Assembly (NCBI GenBank): GCA_947396885.1 | Contig: OX377201.1 | Span: forward strand, 21,863,923-21,927,922 | Length of the DNA: 64,000 nucleotides | Direction: 5' to 3' | Origin: Heligmosomoides polygyrus polygyrus | Lineage: Eukaryota; Nematoda; Chromadorea; Rhabditida; Heligmosomidae | In this document: in pieces, positions 34,395 through 44,574 of the stretch | How positions within the stretch are numbered: the first letter of the stretch is position 1 | Layout: every line of letters begins with the position of its first letter | Notes under the pieces: generated by a model | Seen by the model: the letters and a program-made list of their open reading frames with translations, nothing else | What the model was told of the DNA's origin: nothing | Database searches by the model: none | Position numbers and translations under genes: made by a program

Positions 34395-34510
34395 CAACGG
34401 GCAGTTATGCTGCCAGTAACTTCTTCTTCTTCTTCTTCTTCAGCGTTTGTCGGACGAAGAGGGACGAACGCTGAAGAAGAAGAAGTTACTGGCCACAAAA
34501 ATGCCCGTTG
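34395..34510. repeat. Hairpin with expanded CTT/AAG triplets
   Basis: Left arm begins CAACGGGCA, has GCCAGTAA, a run of TTC triplets and CAGCG; the right arm is the inverse (CGCTGAAGAAGAAGAAGTTA, TGCCCGTTG). The loop is about 24 bases. The left arm has two to three more triplets than the right. Outside the triplets, pairing is almost complete except for a small internal bulge. Confidence 0.75.
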
Positions 34511-34956
34511 TAAAGAATGAAGAAGTTATGTTGACAGTAAGGCTATTGGAAAAGCTCAATGATTATAAAAAAGCACACGAAATCGTACAGTCTTCCTTAT
34601 TGGTCAGGGTCGTGCCGTGCCTTCGAGCAACACTGAATTTTATACCCGACTGATTGTGCATGGGGGAAATACTAGCCCCATCTTGGCCGTAAACTGAGCA
34701 AAAGCGGCAGAATAGGAACACTCAAATGAGCAACCATTGAGGAACAACTTTATAGAAGGCAATGCTATCAGGCTAAAGCTTGAAGAAAGAAAATGAAAGT
34801 ATAGACCGTACGGGTTGCAAAATGTCAAGATTGCGCCACTCATTCGACATCTTAAATTGTAGACGTGACTGATTATGCATGCGTCGTACGCATGCTTCAA
34901 TTTAAAAACAAACTGATAATACTGTTGCTTTATTTCAGAAACATTATCTTATTGAT
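34511..34956. other. Unassigned spacer
   Basis: No gene or repeat recognised. Confidence 0.4.
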
Positions 34957-35252
34957 GGGCGCGTGGAGCGCAGTCGGAAGAGGCGCCGGCTGTCGCCTGC
35001 ACCCGATACCAGGTTTCTGGTTCCGATTTCCCGCACAAGCCAACCAAGCCTTCTATCCCTCCAGGGTCGGTGAATTGGTACCAGATTGTCTGGGAAGGAT
35101 AGTGCGCTGCCTTGTTCGTCGACTGGCCACCGCAAGTCATTGTATGGTCAAACACGCATTCAACACGCCTCCCCGACATCCCGTAGAAGTAGAATGCGTG
35201 GCGCATCCCAAAGAGGATTAAATAACGCAGTCCTTTATCCTTTATCCTTTTA
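34957..35252 (+). mobile_element. SINE A, well-preserved copy
   Basis: Starts GGGCGCGTGGAGCGCAGTCG, with a B-box region (GGTTCCGATTTCCCGC) and a long conserved body. It ends with three TTTATCC-type units (CCTTTATCCTTTATCCTTTT). TCTTATTGAT before it and its inverse after it are probably chance, since SINE insertion gives direct duplications. Confidence 0.82.
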
Positions 35253-35670
35253 TCAATAAGACACCGATCAACGCCTTTCATGCCAAAATAAGACCAAATC
35301 GAGAGGTACCTGCGTGTGTTCTCTCAAAGCTTATAAGAAAGCACACGCTGCGTTGAAGGAATCTACATGGTAACTGCTCTCGCTACATACTACAGTTATA
35401 GGCTTGTGTGCACTGGAAACTTGATCTAAAGAATGGTGGGAAACTGCGCCTGTGTAGAGAAAGTCTATATAAATCCGATGCACCCATAAATAATCACGTA
35501 GATAAGTGGATATTCTAAACGAGTGCATGAAGTGATCATAACTCTTCGTTGTTGCCGGGTTTACTTTTTTGCGATTTTTTCTAACATCTGCATAGCTATT
35601 GCATTTCCTTGAACAAATGTGCGGTCCATCGATCAGTGGTCGCACATTTTATAGCATTTATTCTGCCATA
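35253..35670. other. Unassigned spacer between SINEs
   Basis: No recognised gene. Confidence 0.4.
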
Positions 35671-35970
35671 GGGCGCGTGTAGCGCAGTCGGAGGAGGGGC
35701 CGGCTGTCGCGTGCACTGATACCAGGCTCCCGGTTCGGATTTCCCGCCCAGGCCAACCAAGCCTTCCATCCCCCCCCCCCGGGTCGGTGAATTCGTACCA
35801 GACCTGTCTGGGAAGGATAAAACGCTGACTTGTTCATCGGCTGGCCACCGCAAGTCATTGTATGGCCAAATACGCATTCATGTCGCCTCCACGACATCCC
35901 GTAGAAGTAGAATGCGTGGCGCATCCCAAAAGGGATTGAGTAGCGCCGTCCTTTATCATTTTATTATTTA
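35671..35970 (+). mobile_element. SINE A, well-preserved copy with target duplication
   Basis: Starts GGGCGCGTGTAGCGCAGTCG and has the B-box GGTTCGGATTTCC. A run of ten C at 35774-35783 is expanded relative to other copies. GCCATA precedes it (35665-35670) and follows it (35971-35976), a short direct target duplication. The tail is TTTATCATTTTATTATTTA. Confidence 0.85.
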
Positions 35971-36269
35971 GCCATAGATTGCATTGCGTTGCTGTCTGTT
36001 CTTAATTGTGACGAAAGCTTAGGGTAGCGATACGATCAGCCTCGACCAAATTGTTGCAAGCAATTGTTCCACATACAATTAAATGGAGTCTATAACATCC
36101 ACTATAAAATAAAGTTTTAACCAAGAGTATGCCGCGATCTTGACCTGTCAGAGAATTTCTAATTTCATACGCTTTCGTCTAAGCTTTGAATTTTTGGTGC
36201 AATGCATGTTAGGCGTATGCACTGTAGTGACACCGATTATTCTTTCTCCCTCTTCTTAATATGGTTTCA

Positions 36270-36410
36270 ACAGGATGCATGTTGGTCGACGTCGGCAACA
36301 TGTCTTCTCAATCCGGATGCATGTTGTACGGCTTGTAGAGCACGCCTTCCAAATCAGAACGCATGTTGCGCGACCACTCTCCTCTCATTAGTGTCCGACA
36401 GACAGACGCC
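36270..36410 (+). repeat. 42-bp minisatellite, three degenerate units
   Basis: Units such as GGATGCATGTTGGTCGACGT followed by CGGCAACATGTCTTCTCAAT. Same family as 45.18-45.61 kb and 38.85-39.14 kb. Confidence 0.65.
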
Positions 36411-36724
36411 TCACCTCGGACAGTCTCCATAGCCGTTTATTGTGCCGTTTTCAAGTACTTTTGACTTCAAATTGGACACTATTTTAAACAAGACAAACGC
36501 TTAGAAAGGATAAAGAATGCGTTAAAATAAATTGTTCACTTATTCGGGCAGCTGAGCTGAGCAAAAAATTCAAAAACTCTCGTGGAGTTTGTAGTTTAAT
36601 CTATAAGGAGTTTGTTGAATTTAGAAGCGTTCATTTTGATTTCAGAGTCATCAAGCTTGTCAAGAGAAGTGTCCAATTTGAGGTAACATGGTATGTGTGG
36701 TAGGGTGTATGTAATACCAGACGT

Positions 36725-37026
36725 TCAACGGTTTGCCGGCCGCCAAACGTCTGATTGGGGCTTCGCACAAACACGGAAAATAAACACCCCGAACGTCTTC
36801 TTCTCCTCTTTAGGCCTTCCCTCATTCATTACAGTAAAAGAGCTGGTTTTGCTATAGAATTGTATAGCGGAATAGGGCAAAACAGGTCCATCACCTTCAC
36901 TGGACCCCCTTGACTGGTCCCTCATCACTGGTTCGTCTTTATTGTCAGCCCTTTCCCGGTTCACCCTTCACTGGTCCCCTCCCCTTCGTCGGTCCCTACT
37001 ACTGCTCCCACCTTCACTGGACCTCC
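36725..37026 (+). mobile_element. Composite minisatellite element, copy b (runs into gap)
   Basis: Begins with CAACGGTTTGCCGGCCGCCA and AACGTCTGATTGGGGCTTCG, then a unique lead of about 170 bp with GGGCAAAACAGGTCCATCAC, then degenerate 15-bp units around CACTGGTCCC up to the N run. It is the inverted equivalent of 39910 down to 39150. Confidence 0.7.
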
Positions 37027-37226
37027 NNNNNNNNNNNNNNNNNNNNNNNNNNNNNNNNNNNNNNNNNNNNNNNNNNNNNNNNNNNNNNNNNNNNNNNNNN
37101 NNNNNNNNNNNNNNNNNNNNNNNNNNNNNNNNNNNNNNNNNNNNNNNNNNNNNNNNNNNNNNNNNNNNNNNNNNNNNNNNNNNNNNNNNNNNNNNNNNNN
37201 NNNNNNNNNNNNNNNNNNNNNNNNNN
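37027..37226. other. Assembly gap (200 N)
   Basis: Exactly 200 N, within the minisatellite; true length unknown. Confidence 0.99.
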
Positions 37227-37675
37227 ACCTGTCAGTTTAGGTCCCACTTTGTCCTATAGAAGGCGCTCCGTGAATCCCAACTCAATTTGCTACATACTTT
37301 TTAATTATTTGCTCCAACTAGGATACATATGGTGGCCCATGTCCATCAAGAGTTCTTTCCCTTTCCAGCATGGACGTAAATGGAAGTTCGCGTCTGTTAG
37401 AGAACAGTGGATTAGAGTACATCAACATTCGCTCTTCGTGGCTATGCACCACACATGCGCTCCACGAGATGCTATGATGACCCCATTCGAAAATTGTCCT
37501 AGAGCCGACAAATATTTTAGAGTTCGTTTACAGAAACGGAGCGGAAGGCGTTGGTGGAGGAAGACGAGGCAAGTCTACAATTTTTATGCATTCATTAACT
37601 TCAGTAAAGTGCGTCAGTGAATGCGGCTTGCGGAATAAGAACAGGAAAAGTGTCATACTACGTGTTGGCTTTTAG

Positions 37676-38340
37676 GTGACAAAGCACTGAGAGACTTCAC
37701 TGAGAAAACTCAGCCAGGAGAATCTCTCCAGAGAGAGCCGGATCTTATGAGCAAGGGATCAAGAGGAAAATCTTTTGCAAATTCTGTCAAGAGAGCAAAG
37801 CTATCGTCCGAAATGGTTAAAAAGGCGGAAGAATCTGCGAATTGGTCAAAGGAAAAGTCAGCTGAAAGAACAGTGGTTGCAACTGCAAAGTCATCACTTG
37901 ACTCGGGAACAAAGGGCTCAGCAGAGACTACCAAGTCGTTGTCCACAGAAAAAACTCAGTCAAGAAAATCCCTTCGTATGGTACCCTTTGTTGAGGATAA
38001 GGAGCCAGGAGGAAAACCTACTGCAAATTCGGCTGAAGCAGCGAAGCTATCGTCCGAGTTGATGAGAAAGGGGTCGGCAGAAAGATCTGTGAAAAGGTTA
38101 GGTGGAAAGTCAGCTGAAAGAATGGGGTCGCATGAAACTGTAACGAAGGGATCAGCAGAAACTACCACGTCGAAGTCAGCAGAGAGAATAAAGTCGGCGG
38201 AGTCAACAGAAGGACAGGCGAAGTCAGCTGAGAGAATAAAGTCGGCGGAGTCAACAGAAACGCAGCCGGTTGCTGGGAAGGCGGCAACTGTCCCGCTCTC
38301 CAAGTTCGACCCCAGCCTAAAAAAGGATCTGTTGGATATG
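37676..38340 (+). CDS. Candidate internal exon, unrecognised Ser/Lys/Glu-rich protein
   Basis: Acceptor TTGGCTTTTAG at 37675 and donor GTAAGG at 38341 enclose 665 bases that stay open throughout in one phase (two bases, then 221 codons, ending on a whole codon). The product is low-complexity: repeated K-S-A-E-R and S-A-E-S-T-E words, including two near-identical halves around 38180-38260 (RIKSAEST). The C-terminal end, FDPSLKKDLLDM, is more ordinary. No domain recognised. A possible upstream exon begins after TTTCCCTTTCCAG at about 37369. Inverted copies of a repetitive element flank it on both sides, so it may be a host exon with repeats in its introns, or sequence carried by the repeat. Confidence 0.45.
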
Positions 38341-38744
38341 GTAAGGCACTAAATCGTCGATCCTGTAGCTGTAGGACACTTCACTTTCTCTATTTTACAG
38401 AGCCAACATAATTGAAAGGTAGCTACTATACAAATGCAACACTCCAAGCTGGTCTAGAAGGCTGCGTGTTGAAATTTCCCCTGAGAGGACTTGATTTGAT
38501 GACAGGATAGACCAGCTATCCATCTCCATGCGCCACTATCCCTCTCCTTGGGTGCCGGGTAAACAACAAGTTGGCCCCACTAGAATTGTACCCCCGTAGT
38601 TCTTCACGTTTCTTCACATCTTTGAACAAACTGCGCACCGGAAACAACTTTGTATTTTCTAACTAACTGTTCACGCTAAGTGCGTGTTTCAAAATCTTAT
38701 AACAGAAATCTAACATTTTCCAATCACAGATAAGCTGGACTATG
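38341..38744. other. Probable intron or spacer
   Basis: Begins with the GTAAGG donor. No motif apart from ordinary AT-rich sequence. Confidence 0.35.
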
Positions 38745-39910
38745 ATATCCTACTATATATAAGCGAGAACGGTCGTTTGTCTGTGGGTGTTTGTTTGACA
38801 GAAGTGCTGAAGGAGTGTGTTGGGAGGAATTATGGGAAAAGGGGGAGGGGACGGCGGGGTTGTAGTTGTCACCAGTTGTCGACTGTTGAAGTTGTCGACC
38901 AGGCGTCCATATTCGACATGTCACCGAAGTCGCGCAGAGGAGGTGCAGGTTGGGAAGAGATGTCCCCCACCTCCTTCAACATGCGTCCGCGTTTAGAACA
39001 GGTGTCAGCGAGGTGGATCAACAGGTGTTTGGGTTCAGAAGACGTGTCACCGATGTCCCACCAAGGACGTTCGGGTTGAGGAGAGGTGTCACCGATGTCG
39101 CGCGAGGCTTTCGGATCCAGACGACGTGTTATCAGTGAAGGTGGGACCAGCAATGAGGAACGGTGAGGGGATCCAGTAAAGGGAGAACCGGTGTAGGAGG
39201 GTAAGGTGATGGAGGAGGGAGGGGTCCACTGGAGGGGGACCGGTAGAAGGTTGACCAGTGAAGAGGGGACCAGGTGAAGGGGACCGGTGAGGAAGGGACC
39301 AGTAATGGGGACCGTTGAGTTGTGGGAGGGGACCAGTGAAGGGTGGACCGGTGAAGCAGGGGAGGGGTCCAGTGAAGGGGGACCGATAGAAGGTTGACCA
39401 GTGAAAAAGGGAACCAGGTGAAGGGGGGGGGGTGAGGAAGGTACCAGTAATGGGGATCGGTGAATGGGATGCATGGATCCAGTGAAGGGGGGACCGGAAA
39501 AGGCTTGATGAATAAAAGGGGGACCAGTGAGGGTGGGACCAGTAATGGGGATCGGTGAAGGATAAGATGACCAACGAAGTAGGGACCAGTAAAGGGAGGT
39601 CGAGTTAAGGTGGGAGCAGGTGTAGGGACCGACGAAGGGGAAGGGATGACCAGTGAAGGGTGAACCGGAAAAGGGCTGACAATAAAGGGGAATCAGTGAT
39701 AAGGTACCAGTTAAGGGAGTCCAGTGAAGGTGATGGACCTGTTTTGCCCTATTCCGTCATACCATTATATATAGCAAAGCCAGTTTTTTTACTGCAATGA
39801 ATGAGAGAAGGTCTAAAGAGGAGAAGAAAATATTCGGGGTGTTCTATTCTCCGGGTTTGGGGCGAAGCCCAACCAGACGTTCGGCGGCCCGCAGGCCGTT
39901 GTCGGCTAGA
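38745..39910 (-). mobile_element. Composite minisatellite element, copy c, complete-looking
   Basis: Minus-strand order: lead with CGGCCTGCGGGCCGCCGAAC and AACGTCTGGTTGGGCTTCGC (39910-39740), degenerate 15-bp units (39740-39140; GACCAGTGAAGGG on the plus strand), 42-bp units (39140-38850), then a CAGACAAACGACCGTTCTCG segment and CTTATATATAGTAGG at the end near 38750. The 42-bp units translate on the minus strand to 14-residue repeats such as RDIGDTS.QPE. No transposase seen. Confidence 0.7.
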
Positions 39911-40957
39911 AAACAAATTGATGGTCGGCTAGAAAACAAATTGTCGCTCACCAACTCAGAAGAGTGCCCTCAAACCTGAGTGATTAATCCTTTATTGCTA
40001 AAACAATAATACTATTGATGCATGCGCGATCAATCAATCATCGATGCACCGATGTTAAAGCACCGACATTAAAGCACTTCGAAAATAATAGATAACGGGC
40101 ATCAGAAGTACAACTACGGTTCAACAAATGATTCATGGCAAGGAAAACAGTATTTTAAGTGGGCCATGATAACAGTATATGAGAACCTAACGCAACTAAC
40201 GCGCAGAGTAAAATAATGAATATATGAGCATAGGGTTAACCATTTAGGACATAGTAGAAACTAGTCGACTAGATAGATTTCTGCCAAGAAAAAGCTAATA
40301 GCTATTTTCTATTATAGTTGTGAGTATTTCGGTAGGTAGAGCTCATAAACTGTCATTACATTTTTTCCATCTTCTTGTATAAAAAATTCAGAAATTCAGA
40401 AAAAATAAGAATGTGGAAACGATACGGCAACAGATAGAATAAAACTATAACTTTCAATAAAATTCTGCCATTTTACTATGAATGAATTGAACGGCGTGTT
40501 ATTTTGAGTTGCCGAATGGACTGGTTGGCACCTTTTGCTTTCCAAAGCAGTGCAAATTGTCAATGAAATTGCAGCAATTGTTGAGGGGCCGGATTATAGA
40601 TTGAACCTCCTTCTTTCCCTACGCTGGAAGCGGCTTAGCAGAGTATGCTTTGATGCCTCAAAGCTTTGGCAAAATTATTGGGGAATTATTTGTGCTTGTC
40701 CCCCACCTTGCCCTCTAGAAATTGCGCATTCTGTGCAACGCTTTCTGCCATTTTAGGGATCTTTATCTCTAGTTCAAAAAGTATGTCAAGACCTCACTGT
40801 TAATGTTTTAGATAATTCCTTACTAACCTAGCACCCGAATTTCGATTTAATTCTGTCTGAGTGTTCCTTTTCATTCCTTTTTCCAATTTTACCCGTAGAG
40901 CTCAATACATGTAAATCAGACTGGAATTCTCAGGGAAGTGGGTTAAAGTCTTCAATT
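39911..40957. other. Unassigned AT-rich stretch
   Basis: Two copies of GGTCGGCTAGAAAACAAATT at about 39900-39945 are a short tandem repeat. No gene recognised. Confidence 0.45.
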
Positions 40958-40974
40958 TTTAGAGACTCTTATAT
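40958..40974. repeat. Target duplication of the RTE element (3' side)
   Basis: TTTAGAGACTCTTATAT, identical to 44184-44200. Confidence 0.9.
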
Positions 40975-40995
40975 TCTTCTTCTTCTCCTGAGCGT

Positions 40996-43900
40996 TTAGT
41001 CCCGCGCAGTCGCAGGGTCCGCTGTTCTTGTGATCTGTCGCCACCTCATCCTATCTAGGGCGTCATCTGCCGTGGCGCCGACTTCGGCGAGATCTCTCTT
41101 GATGACGTCCTTCCATATTTTCCTAGGGGCTCCTCTCGGACGCTTTCCGGGTGCCTCGTAATCTAGGGCCAACCTTGTGGGGTGATCCTCTGGTCTTCTG
41201 AGGACGTGTCCATACCACCTCAGGCGCTGCTCTCTCATCTTCAGCTGGATCGGGGCAGTCTTCATCACTGCCCTAACATCCTCGTTTCGCAACCTGTCCC
41301 GACGGGTCCATCCACATGCCCACCTCAGCATCCTCATCTCTGCCGCGTGCAGTTGCCGCTCCTGCGCCTTACCCAGGGCCCAGCACTCACTGCCGTAGAG
41401 GAGGGCAGGTCTTACAACTGTTCTATAGAGCTTGCCTTTGAGCGTCCTGGAGCATCTACGGTCGCAGAGGATCCCTGTGGACTCCCTCCATTTGAGCCAG
41501 GCTGCGTTTATCCGTCCCCTGACCGCCTGGTCCACACTTCCTTCCTCGGATAGGTCACTTCCGAGGTAGCGGAATTCTTCCACCTTCTCGATCGTTTCCC
41601 CTTGGCAGTCTAGGATCGATCCAGCGCACTGCTCAGAGCTGATGAACTTCGTCTTCTTCACGTTCAGCCGTAGGCCGTTGTCCGCAAGGGCTCTCTGCCA
41701 CAGCTGCACCTTCTCCTCCAGTTCCTCCTGGTTGTCGGCTACTAGGGCGATGTCGTCCGCGTAGAGGATCGTTCTGAGAGGGCCTTTCTCAAGGTGGTTC
41801 ACTATAGAGTCAAGCGTCAGCAGAAAGAGGAACGGGCTCAGAGCCGACTCTTGGTGTACCCCACTGTGATGTCCACTTTCCTTGTCACCCCGTGTGGAGT
41901 TCGTATCGCCGCTTTCGAGCCCTCGTACATGTCCCTTATGACCGTGATCCTTCGAACCTCTGACTTTCGTTCTTGATTAATGAAGACATTCTTGGCAAAT
42001 GCTTTCGCTTTAGGGTTCCGGGACACCCCTCCCTCGAAGGGCATTCCAGATTACGGTCCGAGCTAACCTGTCGTAGGCCTTCTCCAGATCCAGGAATGCC
42101 AGGTAGCAGGGTTTTCGTTTCTCTCGATATTTCTCCATCACCTGACGAGCGATGAAGATGGCGTCTGTGGTGGACCTCTCAGGCATGAAGCCCCACTGCA
42201 CCTGGGAGATGGGTACCATCTCCCTCAGCCTTGAGTCGACCAGTCGTTCGTAGATCTTCATCGTGTGTGAGATCAGTTTGATCCCTCGGTAGTTGGAGCA
42301 TTCGGAAGCGTCTCCCTTCTGCTTGAAGATGGGGACTATGGTGCTGTTCCTCCAGTCATCCGGCATCTTACCTTCTTTCGTGATTCTGTTGAGGAACTGC
42401 GTCAGCCAGTTGATTCCGAGGTCCCCGAGCACCTTCCAAGCCTCTACTGGCACACCGTCAGGACCTGCTGCCTTTCCGAGTTTCATCTTCCCTATGGGCT
42501 TGCGAACCTCTTCTTGCGTCCAGGGTGGGATGGGTCCTTCCGTTGGTTGTTCTTCCTCGGCCTCCCGACGAGGGAACTCCTCGTTCAAGAGTTCCTTGAA
42601 GTACTCCTCCCATCTCTCTCTGACCTCGACCGGCTTCCGTAACACTCTACCGTCGGCACTCTTCACAGTCTTCACCACTCGAATGTCGAGGCTAGCTCTA
42701 TGACGCGCCTTGGCCAGGCGGATGGCGAACTTCTCTCCCTCTGGCCCGTCTAGTTTCTCGTACAGGGCATCCATTTCCGCGTTCTTTGCCTTCGCTACAG
42801 CTGTTTTTGCCAGCCTCTTCAGCTTCCTGTAGGCTGTGAGATGCTCGGGTGCCCTCGTCTTTTGCCACAGCTTGTAGGCCTCCTTCTTCCCCCTCACCGC
42901 AGCCTGCACCTCTTCGTTCCAGAACCATGCCGATTTATTCCCTCTGGTTCCTCCCTTTGTTTCTCCCAGGATTTCCTTGGCACATCTCAGGATTGTTTCG
43001 GCTACCCTCCTCCAGGTCTCATTCACGGGACCAGCTGGATCTGGAAGGCCTGCTTCGAGCACTGCCCTTCGTAGCTCGTTCCGCTCTGAACCCCGCAGCC
43101 TCCACCATCGGATCCTGGGTTCCGTCCTCACTTTGGGCCTGGTGGGTAGAGGTATGCTAAGGTCGGCTACCAAGGGTCTATGCTGTGATGCCACGTCTTC
43201 TCCCGGAATGACCTTCACATTCCGGACTGTTTTCAGGGCAGCCCTTCGAACCAGGATGTGGTCGACCTCCGTTCTTCTTCCTCCGCTAGCATAGGTCACC
43301 TTCTGGCTCTCCCTCTTCGCGAAGAAGGTGCTACAGACAGCCAGGTCGTGGGCGATAGCCAGATCCAGAATTCGTTCTCCATCCGGGTTTACCAGGCCGA
43401 TCCCTTTTCCTCCATGAACCCTTTCCACTCCTCTTCTGCCACTCCCCACATGCCCGTTCATGTCCCCTGCTATGGAGAGGTAGTCGCCTTCTGGTACGGA
43501 CCTTATGGCTTCCTCGAGCGAGAGGTAGAAGTCATCCTTGTCGTGCTCGGAAGCATCCGGTCTGCGGAGCGTAGACAGACATGATGGTCCAGTAACCCTC
43601 CTTCGTGTCCAGCCGCAGTGACATGATGCGGTCGTTTATTCTTTGGACAGCCGCTACTGAATCCTTGAGGGACTCCGCGACAGCTATCCCTACCCCATTC
43701 CTCTTGGTGTCCTCTCCGTTGTAGTACAGCTTGACCCCTTCTCCGATCTCCTTGGCTTTCGCCCCTTTCCATTGCGTTTCCTGCAGACACAGGACTTGTA
43801 TCCTTCTGCGCTTCATCAGGTCAGCCACTTCCCTAGATCTCCCGGTCAGCGTTCCCACATTCAGAGTCCCCAGTCGAACTAGCTTCTTTAGCCGAGGTCG

Positions 43901-44104
43901 TTCGGCCCTCGGTAGCCCTCGCATACTGACCACAGAACTCGGGCGGGGGTTCTGTGCGCCACTTCCGGGTGACGTCCTAGCCTTTCCACTGATTCTATTG
44001 CGACTTGTGATCATGGTTTTGTGACGAGGTTTCTCCATCAGCCGGCCTGTCAACCTGGGCCTGACGCTGGAACCGTTGCCATTTTTGCAATTTTTGCAGG
44101 GCAT
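40996..44104 (-). pseudogene. RTE endonuclease/reverse transcriptase polyprotein, three lesions
   Basis: Probable start ATG at 44104-44102 (MPCKNCKNGNG). The endonuclease has VGTLTGRSREVADLMKRR, LQETQW (catalytic Glu), SVYAPQTGC, AGDMNGHVG and SQHRPLVADL. The reverse transcriptase has GKAAGPDGVP, FLDLEKAYDRL, ALSPFLFLLTLD and the catalytic ILYADD, then YLGSDLSEEG and a C-terminal block SECWALGKAQERQL that ends TADPATARD. Lesions: one extra base near 43552; an insertion of about 57-60 bp with stops between VPEP and ITVIRDMYEG (about 41960-42020); one missing base near 41862. Between lesions the protein is well preserved, so the copy is young. It would nick DNA and copy its own RNA, and possibly SINE RNA. 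Confidence 0.9.
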
Positions 44105-44183
44105 GGGGTGCCCGAGCCGGGAGTCGAACCTGTGACCGTTTGTGCATGAAACTACACTACTAACCACTAGGCTAACTCGGCTC
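44104..44183 (-). promoter_or_regulatory. tRNA-like head of the RTE LINE (A- and B-box)
   Basis: Minus strand, from the exact 5' end of the element: AGAGCCGAG, then TTAGCCTAGTGGTTAG (A-box), about 30 bases, then GGTTCGACTCC (B-box) and CGGCTCGGGC. Five of seven acceptor positions could pair (CCGAG with CTCGG), but D and anticodon arms are poor, so it is not a working tRNA. It lies inside the target duplications and belongs to the retrotransposed unit. It could act as an internal RNA polymerase III promoter (inference). Confidence 0.8.
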
Positions 44184-44200
44184 TTTAGAGACTCTTATAT
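44184..44200. repeat. Target duplication of the RTE element (5' side)
   Basis: TTTAGAGACTCTTATAT, perfect match to 40958-40974. Confidence 0.9.
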
Positions 44201-44574
44201 AAATCATACATATTTAAGAACCCATATTTTCTACGTAACGGTAGCAAAAGCTCTTATCAACAAACGGATTGTAAAACATAAAGAAGAGAAGAAGCATTCG
44301 AAGCATTGTAACGGTAGAAACCTTCCGTCCGACGTTATACAATAGTTCCTTGCCGTTCCAGTTGTGGCGTTTGTTTTGCCGTCCCACTTGTTAATTTTAG
44401 CTTTTTTTTGGTTTATTGTGAGAGTGAGAGGCATGTACACGCACACGCTGGCTGCCTTTCAAAGGTCATTTGAAAATCCAACGCATGCTTCGCAATGTTT
44501 GATCTGTGGCACATCTCTTGATGTGGACAATGTTGTACGACGTTCCTGTCATATACACGTTGGGCGATAGTGAG
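44201..44574. other. Unassigned spacer
   Basis: Ordinary AT-rich sequence; no gene recognised. Confidence 0.4.

Larger units (their letters stand above)
40975..44183 (-). mobile_element. Full-length RTE-type LINE with tRNA-like 5' end
   Basis: 3,209 bp on the minus strand between perfect 17-bp target duplications (40958-40974 and 44184-44200), so both ends are the true retrotransposed ends. The 5' end (44183) begins with a tRNA-like sequence of about 80 bases. A single long frame with endonuclease and reverse transcriptase follows. The 3' end is a short GAA repeat (TTCTTCTTCTTC on the plus strand) right after the stop codon, as usual for RTE elements. Length agrees with complete RTE elements (about 3.2 kb). 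A few indels break the frame. Confidence 0.93.

Noticed and set aside
34395..34510. CRISPR-like or attenuator hairpin
   Set aside because: Single inverted repeat in eukaryotic-looking sequence, with no direct repeat-spacer pattern.
36910..37620. 236-codon frame running through the N gap
   Set aside because: Ns allow the frame to stay open; the left part is minisatellite. Only a possible exon start near 37369 is kept as a note.
44104..44183. A functional tRNA gene
   Set aside because: A- and B-boxes are good, but the D and anticodon arms do not fold and two acceptor pairs fail; it is the 5' end of the LINE.
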